From positions 558,001 through 622,000 of the forward strand of contig JADJQT010000002.1 in the NCBI GenBank assembly GCA_016712595.1: DNA of 64,000 nucleotides. The letters are read 5' to 3'. The stretch comes from Rhodospirillales bacterium (GTDB lineage: Bacteria; Pseudomonadota; Alphaproteobacteria; Rhodospirillales; Defluviicoccaceae). The position numbers and the translations under genes were made by a program. The notes beneath the pieces are model-generated. The model ran no database searches and was not told the origin of the DNA. It was given only the letters and a program-made list of their open reading frames with translations. Shown here one piece after another: positions 25,346-32,937 of this stretch. How positions within the stretch are numbered: position 1 is the first letter of the stretch; every line of letters starts with the position of its first letter.

Positions 25346-27010
25346 CTACGGTGCGACGACGCGCGCCCGGTCACGCACGCGATCGTTTTCGATATCGGCC
25401 ATCGTCAGCACCTGCCGGCGCTCCCAGTCCGCGCCCGCCTCGGGATGATCGGCGCGGAAGTGAGCGCCGCGGCTCTCCGTGCGCCGCAGGGCGGCGGTGA
25501 CCAGTAACCGCGCGACGGTGAGCATGTTGTCGAGTTCGCCGGCACGACGAAGACCGGCGAAATCGGCGGGGCCGTCGGCGAGCGCCTCTGCCTGCAAAGC
25601 AGCAAGCCGAGCCTGAAGCGCCGCGAGGCCGGACGAGGCCACAGCGAGACCGTCGCCCGTGCGGACGATGCCAACGTGTTCGGTCATCAGCGCGCGCAGC
25701 TCGGAGCGCATCGCCTCGAGCTCGGCTTGCGGCAATGCCGCAATCACCGGCGTGCCACGAGCGGAATCGACCGCCGGACTGCTCGTCCGCGCGGATGCAC
25801 GGATATCCCCGGCGACACGATGACCGAAGACGAGCCCCTCAAGCAGCGAGTTACTGGCAAGGCGATTGGCGCCATGCACTCCCGTCATCGCCACCTCGCC
25901 GCACGCCCACAGGCCGGCAACGCCGGTGCGACCGTGCTCATCGGTGACAACGCCGCCCATATGATAATGGGCCGCCGGAACGACAGGGACCGGCCGCTCG
26001 CAGGGTTCATAGCCCGCCTCCCGGCAGAGGGCCAGGCCTTGCGGGAAACTCTTCTCGCCCTTTGCCGCCAGTGCCGGACGCATGTCGAGCATCACCGGAT
26101 GCCCCGATGCTGTCCGCCGGGCGATGGCGCGGGCGACGACGTCTCGCGGCGCCAACTCGGCCAGGGGATGTTCATCCGGCATGAACCGGTGCCCGTGTTC
26201 GTCAAGCAGCAGCGCGCCGGCGCCGCGCAGCGCCTCGGTCAGCAGCGGCAGACGCGATCCGCCGCCGGCACCCGCCGGCAGCAGCGCGGTCGGATGGAAC
26301 TGAACGAACTCGATGTCGGCGAGCCGCGCCCCGGCGCGCGCCGCCAACGCCAGCCCGTCGCCGGTTGCTTCGACGGGATTCGTTGTCGCCCGCCACAGGT
26401 TGCCGGTGCCACCCGTCGCCAGCACGACGTGGTTCGCGTGAACCTGAACCCACCCATCATGGGCGTGAAAGGCGGTCAGCCCGGTGACGCGCTCACCGTT
26501 GCCGACCAAGTCGGTAACGAAGCAGTCGGTCACGATGCGAACCGAGGGCGTCGCCGCGATCATTGCCAGCAGGGCGCCGACGAGATTGCGGCCGGTAGCG
26601 TCACCTCCGGCATGAACGATGCGGTCGATCGAATGAGCGGCCTCCCGGCCGAGGACAATGCGTCCGTCCGGCGCGCGGTCGAACGGCACACCGGCATCGA
26701 TCAGCGAGCGCACCGCTTGCGCCCCCTCGCGGGCGAGCAACAGGGCGCGGGCCTCATCGACGAGTCCAGCGCCAGCGGCGACGGTATCGGCGGCGTGGCT
26801 TTCCGCGGTATCGCCAAGCCCCACCGCAGCGGCGATGCCGCCCTGGGCAAGCGCGCTCGATCCGCTGGGCGCCGCCGGTGTCTTGGTCAGCAGCAGTACC
26901 GGCGCCGGTGCCAGCGCCAGCGCGCAGGCGAGTCCGGCGACGCCGGAACCAACGATGACGACACTGCTCCGCCAGTGCTGAACGAAATGCTCTCGATATG
27001 CATCGGGCAT
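25346..27010 (-). CDS. nadB: L-aspartate oxidase
   Basis: NadB is the FAD enzyme that oxidises aspartate to iminoaspartate for NAD synthesis. The 554-residue protein has the N-terminal dinucleotide fold (VVIVGSGVAGLACALAL), SGSSALAQGGIAAA, the HSIDRIVHAGGDATGRNL block, the active-site HPTALLP region, and PAAHYHMGGVVTDEHGRT with GLWACGEVAMTGVHGANRLA. I chose the ATG at 27010, which lies 13 nt past the nadA stop. The longer frame to 27106 is a shadow of nadA. It is cotranscribed with nadA and nadC. Confidence 0.96.
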   Translation of the reverse strand: MPDAYREHFVQHWRSSVVIVGSGVAGLACALALAPAPVLLLTKTPAAPSGSSALAQGGIAAAVGLGDTAESHAADTVAAGAGLVDEARALLLAREGAQAVRSLIDAGVPFDRAPDGRIVLGREAAHSIDRIVHAGGDATGRNLVGALLAMIAATPSVRIVTDCFVTDLVGNGERVTGLTAFHAHDGWVQVHANHVVLATGGTGNLWRATTNPVEATGDGLALAARAGARLADIEFVQFHPTALLPAGAGGGSRLPLLTEALRGAGALLLDEHGHRFMPDEHPLAELAPRDVVARAIARRTASGHPVMLDMRPALAAKGEKSFPQGLALCREAGYEPCERPVPVVPAAHYHMGGVVTDEHGRTGVAGLWACGEVAMTGVHGANRLASNSLLEGLVFGHRVAGDIRASARTSSPAVDSARGTPVIAALPQAELEAMRSELRALMTEHVGIVRTGDGLAVASSGLAALQARLAALQAEALADGPADFAGLRRAGELDNMLTVARLLVTAALRRTESRGAHFRADHPEAGADWERRQVLTMADIENDRVRDRARVVAP

Positions 27011-27023
27011 GGGTGACGTTCCT

Positions 27024-28037
27024 TTAGCGGCCGACCGCCAGCATGCGCTCGACGGCGAGCCGCGCACGGTCGGCGACCTCGGGGTCGATCTCGACGCGCG
27101 GCTCAAGCGTCTGCAGCGAGCGGTGGATGTTGGACAAGGTGATCCGCTTCATATGCGGGCACAGGTTGCACGGGCGGACGAACTCGACGTCGGGCACATC
27201 GGCGGCGACGTTGTCGCTCATCGAGCACTCGGTCACCATCAACACCTTGGCCGGTCGGCGGTCGCGAACGTAATCGATCATCTGCGCCGTCGAGCCGACG
27301 AAGTCGGAAGCTTCCAGCACGTCGGGCGGGCATTCCGGGTGAGCGATGACGACGAGGTTCTCGGTGCCTTGTCGGTAGCGGCGGACCTCGTCGCCGGTGA
27401 AGCGTTCATGCACCTCGCAATGGCCCTTCCACTTGATAATCTGGACCTTCGTCTGCGTGGCGACATAGCTCGCAAGGTACTCGTCCGGGAGGAAGATGAC
27501 CTTATCGACTCCCAGAGACTCGACGATCTTGACGGCGTTGCCCGACGTGCAGCAGATGTCGCACTCGGCCTTCACCGCGGCGGACGTATTCACGTAGGTG
27601 ATCACCGGAACGCCGGGATAGGCCTGGCGAAGCATCCGCACGTCATCCGGTGTGATCGACTCGGCCAGAGAACAGCCGGCGTTCATATCCGGCATCAGCA
27701 CGATCTTGTCCGGATTGAGCAGCTTCGCCGTCTCCGCCATAAAATGCACGCCGGCGAGAACGATGACGTCGGCATCCGTTTCGCTCGCCCGCTGCGCCAG
27801 CGCCAGACTGTCGCCGACGATATCCGCCACACAGTGGAAGATCTCCGGTGTCTGGTAGTTGTGCGCGAGAATGACCGCGTTCTTTTGCCGTTTGAGCCGA
27901 TTGATCGCGTCAACGAACGGCGCGTGCACGGGCCATTCAAAGCTGGGAATGATCCGGCTGACCCGCTCGTAAAGCGGCTGGGTGGCGGCCGCCACGTCGG
28001 GCGTATAGGCGAGAACGGCGTCTGCGGTTGCGATCAT
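27024..28037 (-). CDS. nadA: Quinolinate synthase A
   Basis: NadA condenses iminoaspartate with dihydroxyacetone phosphate to quinolinate, using a [4Fe-4S] cluster. The 337-residue protein carries ILAHNYQTPEIFHCVADIVG, VHFMAETAKLLNP, MPDMNAGCSLAE, the CDICCTSGNA block, IAHPECPP and VRPCNLCPHMKRI. These include the three conserved cluster cysteines. The ATG at 28037 is used. It is the first gene of the nadABC operon, and an 8-bp inverted-repeat operator candidate lies 37 nt upstream. Confidence 0.97.
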   Translation of the reverse strand: MIATADAVLAYTPDVAAATQPLYERVSRIIPSFEWPVHAPFVDAINRLKRQKNAVILAHNYQTPEIFHCVADIVGDSLALAQRASETDADVIVLAGVHFMAETAKLLNPDKIVLMPDMNAGCSLAESITPDDVRMLRQAYPGVPVITYVNTSAAVKAECDICCTSGNAVKIVESLGVDKVIFLPDEYLASYVATQTKVQIIKWKGHCEVHERFTGDEVRRYRQGTENLVVIAHPECPPDVLEASDFVGSTAQMIDYVRDRRPAKVLMVTECSMSDNVAADVPDVEFVRPCNLCPHMKRITLSNIHRSLQTLEPRVEIDPEVADRARLAVERMLAVGR

Positions 28038-28073
28038 TTGAAACCTTGACCAAGCGAAATATCAAACGCGTAT

Positions 28074-28094
28074 TTATGCTCGAATAGAGCATAA
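28074..28094. promoter_or_regulatory. Inverted-repeat operator candidate upstream of nadA
   Basis: TTATGCTC and its exact complement GAGCATAA are separated by 5 nt (GAATA), 37 nt upstream of nadA. Alphaproteobacterial nadABC operons are known to be regulated by NadQ-type repressors that bind palindromes in this position. I recall a similar motif but cannot verify the consensus here. The perfect 8+8 symmetry and placement make an operator likely. Confidence 0.65.
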
Positions 28095-28595
28095 TTCAAC
28101 ACTACTATCCCAAGGCGAGCGCCGGGGGTCAAGGCGCATTCATCCAACTGCAACGTGTTGTAACAGAATGTGAAGTCGCGACGCGTTTGCGGCTGCTCAG
28201 GGGCTGGGCGCGCTTGTGGCAGGCCACTTTGTATTTGCTAGAAAGAACATTTAAAGAACATATACCCGATCAGTCGACAGTTTTAGTCGTTTTAGGTCAC
28301 ATATCCGCCCTATCATTAATAGTAAAACAAACAAATATCTTGAACCGGCAGAAAGGCAGATGGTAAATATTAGCTCATATGGGTGAGATGCACGCGGATG
28401 GGGGGTCGATGACTCACAATCCGCCTCTGTGTGCGGCAGCCGCCGTGTCGGCTTGCCCGCGCTGGAGTTGAACAAAAAAAACAATATAACCGCAGGATAA
28501 CGGGAAGTTAGAGGTAGCACGAGCAATGTTACGCGGGACCGTTTCGCAACTCGATGCAAGTATCGAGCCACTTCTTCAATATCGGAGCTCAATCA
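28095..28595. other. AT-rich, gene-free leader of the large RTX gene
   Basis: About 500 nt, with many A/T-rich patches unlike the surrounding GC-rich DNA, separate nadA from the RTX gene. I see no credible gene. A 113-codon minus-strand frame (28251-28592) has no recognisable domain. The region probably holds the RTX promoter and a long leader. The low GC could mark horizontally acquired DNA or a regulated promoter. Confidence 0.55.
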
Positions 28596-31500
28596 ATGGC
28601 TACCATTACGGTCCCTGTGGGTGCTTTTCGTGGAGATACATGGACTCCTCTATCACAAATTTCTCAGTTTACCTGGACGAGCGCGGACAATAATCACGCT
28701 GTCGGCACACACGGTTCCTATACAATTGAGCTCGTTGGAAGCTCGAATGATATCGCCGTCTCCGGCGGCGACCTGACCGCGGGATCTATTGATTCATGGA
28801 CGTACAAGAAAAGTGGTGTAACTCAATTCGCGCTGACTTCGCTTAGCGCTGTCGATCTGTTCGATGCGGGTATCACATCGAATACCACACTTCAACAAGC
28901 ACTATTTGCTGGTGACGATACATTCACCGGCACCGTCAACATCAAGAATGTCATCTATGGCTATGGTGGTAACGATTCTTTCACCGGTTTCAGTAATCGC
29001 GACGTTTTCTTTGGCGGTAACGGCGACGATAGTCTCCTTGGCATGGCCGGTAATGACCTCCTGAAGGGCGACGCCGGCAACGATACTCTCGACGGCGGCA
29101 CCGGCAGCGATCAGATGGTTGGCGGCACCGGCGACGACCTGTTCATCGTCGACAGCACCGGCGATACGGTCAACGAGGCGAGCGGGGGCGGCACCGATAC
29201 GGTTCAGAGTTCGATCAGCTACACCTTGTCGACCTACCTTGAGAATCTGACGCTGACCGGTGCCAGCAACCTGCGCGGGACTGGCAATTCTCTCGATAAC
29301 ATCATCACCGCGAACACCGGAAACGACTCCCTGGTCGGTAATGCCGGCGATGATACATTCAGTTTCGCCTCAGCCGACCTGACAGTGGACGATACGATCT
29401 CCGGCGGCAGCGGCACCGATGTGGTCTCGATCTCCGACGCGGCAACCGTCATCGACGCCGATTTCACGCATGCCACCAGCGTCGAGGAGCTTGCCGAGGG
29501 TCTGACCAACGGCGCGCTGACGGCAACCTTGGGCGCGCTCGCCGACGCAGCCGGACTCACCAGCGTTACCGGCAATGGCACGGGCGCCGATGCAATTACC
29601 GTTGGGGCAGCCTTCGAAAACGACCTAACCATCGATCTCGGCACCGGCGGCAATGACAGCATCGATGCGTCCGCTTATACCGGCGATCTGACCGTCCAGT
29701 CGGTCGCCAGCGGGATTGATGCCAACGACACCATCACCGCTGGTAGCGGCGACGATGCCCTGGAACTCACTGCCGATAACGGCACCGCCACGCTTGGCGC
29801 CAACGTTACCGGCATCGAGACGATCACCGTCGAGGAAGGTGAGTCGACAACCGACGACATCACCATTGTGACCAACGACGCCAACGTTGGTGCCGGCGAC
29901 ACCCTCACCGTCGACGCCTCGGCGCTGACCGACAGCGACGCGACGCTGACCTTCACCGGATCGGCCGAGACCGACGGCAACTTTGACGTTACCGGCGGTG
30001 CTGGCGACGACGTCATTACCGGCGGTGCCGGCGATGATACGATTGATAGCGGCGGCGGCAATGACAACCTCACCGGCGGTGCGGGCGACGACATGTTCGC
30101 CTTCCTGAACGCCGACTTCACCTCAGGCGACAGCATTACCGGCGGTGCCGACGACGATACGATCGCGATCAGCGACGCGGCGACGGTCGTCGATGCCGAC
30201 TTCACCAATGTCGCAACCACCGAGGTGCTCGAACAGGTCACCGCGGCGACGGCGCTGACCGTAACCCTCGGCGCATTGGCTAACGCCTCCGGCCTCGCCA
30301 CGATCATCGGCAACACCGGCGTGGATACGGTCACCGTTGGTGCCGGCTTCACCAACGCGCTGGAGGTCGACATTTCGACCGGCGCCGACAGCGTGGATGC
30401 CTCGGCAAGCACCTCCGCACTGACGATCGTCGCCGACGCCGCCGCGATCACCGCCGCCGATACCCTGGTTGGCGGCAGCAACGACGACGGCGTGATCCTG
30501 CTCACCGCCGACAACGACGCGACCGGCGCGGTGTTCGGCGCCAGCGTCAGCGGTTTTGATACGATCACTGTTGTCGAGGGTGATCCGGTCACCAACGACA
30601 TCAAGATCACCATCAACGACGCCAATATCGGCTCGGGCGACACCCTCACCGTCGACGCCTCGGCGCTGACCGACAGCGGCGCGACTCTGACCTTCGACGG
30701 CTCGGCGGAGACTGACGGCGACTTCTCGGTTATCGGTGGCGCCGGCGACGACACCATCCTTGGCGGTGACGGCGACGACCGGTTTTACTTCACGAGTGAT
30801 CACTTTGATTCGAGTGACAGCATCACCGGAGACGACGGAAGCGATGTGATCTACATCACCGACGCTGCCACCGTTATTGACGCCGACTTCACCAATGTGA
30901 CCGGTGTTGAAGGGCTGGGTCAGGCTACGGCGGCGACCGCCTTCACGGCAACCCTTGATGAACTGGCGATGGACGCCGGCTTGACGGCGGTCGGCGGCAA
31001 CACGGGCAACGACTCGATCACCATTGGCGCTGGCTTCACCAACGACTTGGACGTCATCATCAATACCGGCACTGACACCGTCGATGGCTCGGCGTCGACC
31101 GCCGACCTGACGGTAATCGCCTCCGCCGCCTCGATTACCGCCGCCGATGAGTTGCACGGCGGCAGCGATGACGGCGACGTGATTGAACTCACCGCCGACA
31201 ACGACGGCACCGGCGCGGTGTTCGGTGCGAACGTCGACGGGTTCGAGACAATCAGCGTCGTTGAAGGCAATACTCCCACCGACGACATTATCATCACCAC
31301 CAATGACGCCAACGTGGCCGCGGACGATACCCTCACGGTTGATGCCTCGGCACTTACCGATTCTGGCGCAACTCTAACCTTCGACGGAACGGCCGAGACC
31401 GACGGCAATTTCTCGGTGACCGGCGGCGCGGGGGACGACAGTTTCTCTGGTGGCGCGGGAGACGATACGTTCGACGGCGGCGCCGGCTCGGGCGATACCG

Positions 31501-32228
31501 CCGATTATTCCGACGCGGGGACGGCTGGCGTCATCGTCAACCTGACCAATCCATTCAGCACCAATGCGTTCGGCAGCGATATCGGATTTGATACACTGCT
31601 CAACGTCGAGCATATCATCGGCACCGACTTCGCCGACATCCTGACCGGCGGTATCTCGGCCAGCACCCTCGAAGGCGGTCAAGGCGACGATCAGATCAAC
31701 GGCAGCTCGTCCGCCGACAGCCTTGACGGTGGCGCGGGTCTGGACATCATCGACGGCAAGCAGGGTGCCGACGACATCAATGGCGGCACCGGCGCCGACA
31801 CGATGACCGGCGGTGCCAGCTCTGATACTTTCATCTTTGCCGCCGGAGACAGCGGTACACCGAGCGCCACAAACTTCGACGTCATCACCGACTACGCCGG
31901 CGATACGATTGATTACAGCGCTAGTTTGGTGGCCACCGACACCAGCGGCGGCGGCACCGCCCCCGGGAATGCTGCTGTCGATGCCGATGGTGTTGCGACG
32001 TTCGATGCGGCTGACGATACGCTTGCCGAGCAGATCGTTGCCGTTGAGGCCGATCTTGGTGGTGACACCGCCGGTGAATACGCATTCTGGGAGTTCAACG
32101 GCTCCACCTACATGTTCATCTCGGACGCGGTGGCCGGCGTCGGCGTTGACGACGTGCTCATCAAGCTGAGCGGCGTGACCGGTCTGACCACGGCCAATCT
32201 GGCGGGAGGCGATCTCGTCATATCATAG
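28596..32228 (+). CDS. Large RTX/beta-repeat Ca-binding protein, probable type I secreted surface protein
   Basis: The 1210-residue protein begins at an ATG with GGAG 9 nt upstream. Residues about 115-180 hold the first RTX block (GGNGDDSLLGMAGNDLLKGD). Three long beta-rich repeats of about 230-245 residues follow, each starting with a pattern such as ISDAATVIDADFT and containing DTLTVDASALTDS. RTX nonapeptides (GGAGDDVITGGAGDDTI) separate them. A further RTX block (GGQGDDQINGS) leads to a C-terminal module ending LTTANLAGGDLVIS, typical of an uncleaved type I secretion signal region. The protein is very acidic, lacks an N-terminal signal peptide and has almost no cysteine. Type I secretion genes are not in this window. 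A surface-layer or adhesin role is plausible but unproven. Confidence 0.88.
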   Translation: MATITVPVGAFRGDTWTPLSQISQFTWTSADNNHAVGTHGSYTIELVGSSNDIAVSGGDLTAGSIDSWTYKKSGVTQFALTSLSAVDLFDAGITSNTTLQQALFAGDDTFTGTVNIKNVIYGYGGNDSFTGFSNRDVFFGGNGDDSLLGMAGNDLLKGDAGNDTLDGGTGSDQMVGGTGDDLFIVDSTGDTVNEASGGGTDTVQSSISYTLSTYLENLTLTGASNLRGTGNSLDNIITANTGNDSLVGNAGDDTFSFASADLTVDDTISGGSGTDVVSISDAATVIDADFTHATSVEELAEGLTNGALTATLGALADAAGLTSVTGNGTGADAITVGAAFENDLTIDLGTGGNDSIDASAYTGDLTVQSVASGIDANDTITAGSGDDALELTADNGTATLGANVTGIETITVEEGESTTDDITIVTNDANVGAGDTLTVDASALTDSDATLTFTGSAETDGNFDVTGGAGDDVITGGAGDDTIDSGGGNDNLTGGAGDDMFAFLNADFTSGDSITGGADDDTIAISDAATVVDADFTNVATTEVLEQVTAATALTVTLGALANASGLATIIGNTGVDTVTVGAGFTNALEVDISTGADSVDASASTSALTIVADAAAITAADTLVGGSNDDGVILLTADNDATGAVFGASVSGFDTITVVEGDPVTNDIKITINDANIGSGDTLTVDASALTDSGATLTFDGSAETDGDFSVIGGAGDDTILGGDGDDRFYFTSDHFDSSDSITGDDGSDVIYITDAATVIDADFTNVTGVEGLGQATAATAFTATLDELAMDAGLTAVGGNTGNDSITIGAGFTNDLDVIINTGTDTVDGSASTADLTVIASAASITAADELHGGSDDGDVIELTADNDGTGAVFGANVDGFETISVVEGNTPTDDIIITTNDANVAADDTLTVDASALTDSGATLTFDGTAETDGNFSVTGGAGDDSFSGGAGDDTFDGGAGSGDTADYSDAGTAGVIVNLTNPFSTNAFGSDIGFDTLLNVEHIIGTDFADILTGGISASTLEGGQGDDQINGSSSADSLDGGAGLDIIDGKQGADDINGGTGADTMTGGASSDTFIFAAGDSGTPSATNFDVITDYAGDTIDYSASLVATDTSGGGTAPGNAAVDADGVATFDAADDTLAEQIVAVEADLGGDTAGEYAFWEFNGSTYMFISDAVAGVGVDDVLIKLSGVTGLTTANLAGGDLVIS
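29350..31480 (+). repeat. Three imperfect ~700-bp tandem repeats inside the RTX gene
   Basis: Repeats lie at roughly 29350-30090, 30091-30780 and 30781-31480. Each encodes the same order: FxSADLT-like start, ISDAATVIDADFT, ADNDGTGAVFGA-like strand, DTLTVDASALTDSGATLTF, and an RTX nonapeptide pair. The second and third copies are closer to each other than to the first. Confidence 0.85.
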
Positions 32229-32284
32229 TCGGGATCGGCCGCGCCGCGGCCGACAACCGTTCGTGCCGCAATAACCGACGCGCG

Positions 32285-32308
32285 AAGGGGCCACCCCGGT
32301 GGCCCCTT
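32285..32308 (+). terminator. Intrinsic terminator of the RTX gene
   Basis: A stem of about 10 bp (AAGGGGCCAC with its complement) and a 4-nt loop is followed by a T run (TTTTCT). It lies 57 nt after the RTX stop, in the plus-strand orientation. The gene therefore appears to be transcribed alone. Confidence 0.88.
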
Positions 32309-32371
32309 TTCTATGCCTCGGCCCTCGGTCGAACCTGCCAATACTGCACGGCGTCGGCGGCAGGTCGAGCC

Positions 32372-32776
32372 TCAGGCAACGCTAAAGCGGGCGCGGGCGC
32401 CGCGCTCGATGGCAGCGGCGATCAGCCGGTCGATCTTGAGGCGATGGCGGATCATCTCGAGCATCCGCGCCTCTTCCTCGGGAACCTCCTGGTCGGCGGC
32501 GGCAACGTCGCAGGCCAGCGCGTAGGCGGTCTCGCGCAGCCGCGTCGGCAGCGCCGCCTCGATCTGCGCGAACGCCTCGTCGAGGCCATCGTCGTCGTTG
32601 AGCAGTTCGGCGCAGGCGGCGGCCGTCTGCATGACGAGCTCTCGATTATAGTCCGCGAACACCGGCAGGGTGCGGATGATCTCGCCGATCTTTTGCAGTT
32701 CGGAGTCCGGCATGCGCCGATCGGCGGCGGAAACAAGAACCATGGTGTAGATCAATGCGGCGTGGTGACTGATCAT
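32372..32776 (-). CDS. TerB-like tellurite-resistance-family protein
   Basis: The 134-residue, mostly helical protein resembles the TerB domain. It has MVLVSAADRRMPDSELQKIG at the N-terminus, which holds the acidic metal-binding-like pattern, and AYALACDVAAADQEVPEEEA repeated later in the second half. The internal repeat of ADR/ADQ-x-P-x-E motifs is typical of TerB (two helical halves). Function of stand-alone TerB proteins is unknown. The ATG is at 32776. It lies downstream of the DinG-like helicase gene on the same strand, 161 nt away. Confidence 0.8.
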   Translation of the reverse strand: MISHHAALIYTMVLVSAADRRMPDSELQKIGEIIRTLPVFADYNRELVMQTAAACAELLNDDDGLDEAFAQIEAALPTRLRETAYALACDVAAADQEVPEEEARMLEMIRHRLKIDRLIAAAIERGARARFSVA

Positions 32777-32937
32777 CTCGGAGCCTCGGTTATCGACGCA
32801 GGTCGGGCGGGAAGGCCGTTCGGCGAGAGGGTTAATGCGCGCCCGGGTGGGTCAACGTCAAGCCATGTACCGGCTGGCGCGATGGATGCCCGACAGGAAT
32901 GCCTGGGGAGAATGCCGACGAAGAATGCCAGGTGGGG

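Noticed and set aside
25676..27016. Plus-strand 446-codon frame opposite nadB
   Set aside because: Antisense to a gene with complete aspartate oxidase motifs; no domain on this strand.
28251..28592. 113-codon minus-strand frame upstream of the RTX gene
   Set aside because: No domain or ribosome binding site; overlaps the presumed RTX leader.
29350..31480. Regular repeated DNA considered as CRISPR-like or transposon repeats
   Set aside because: The repeats are long (about 700 bp), in frame and encode RTX/beta repeats; no short repeat-spacer pattern is present.
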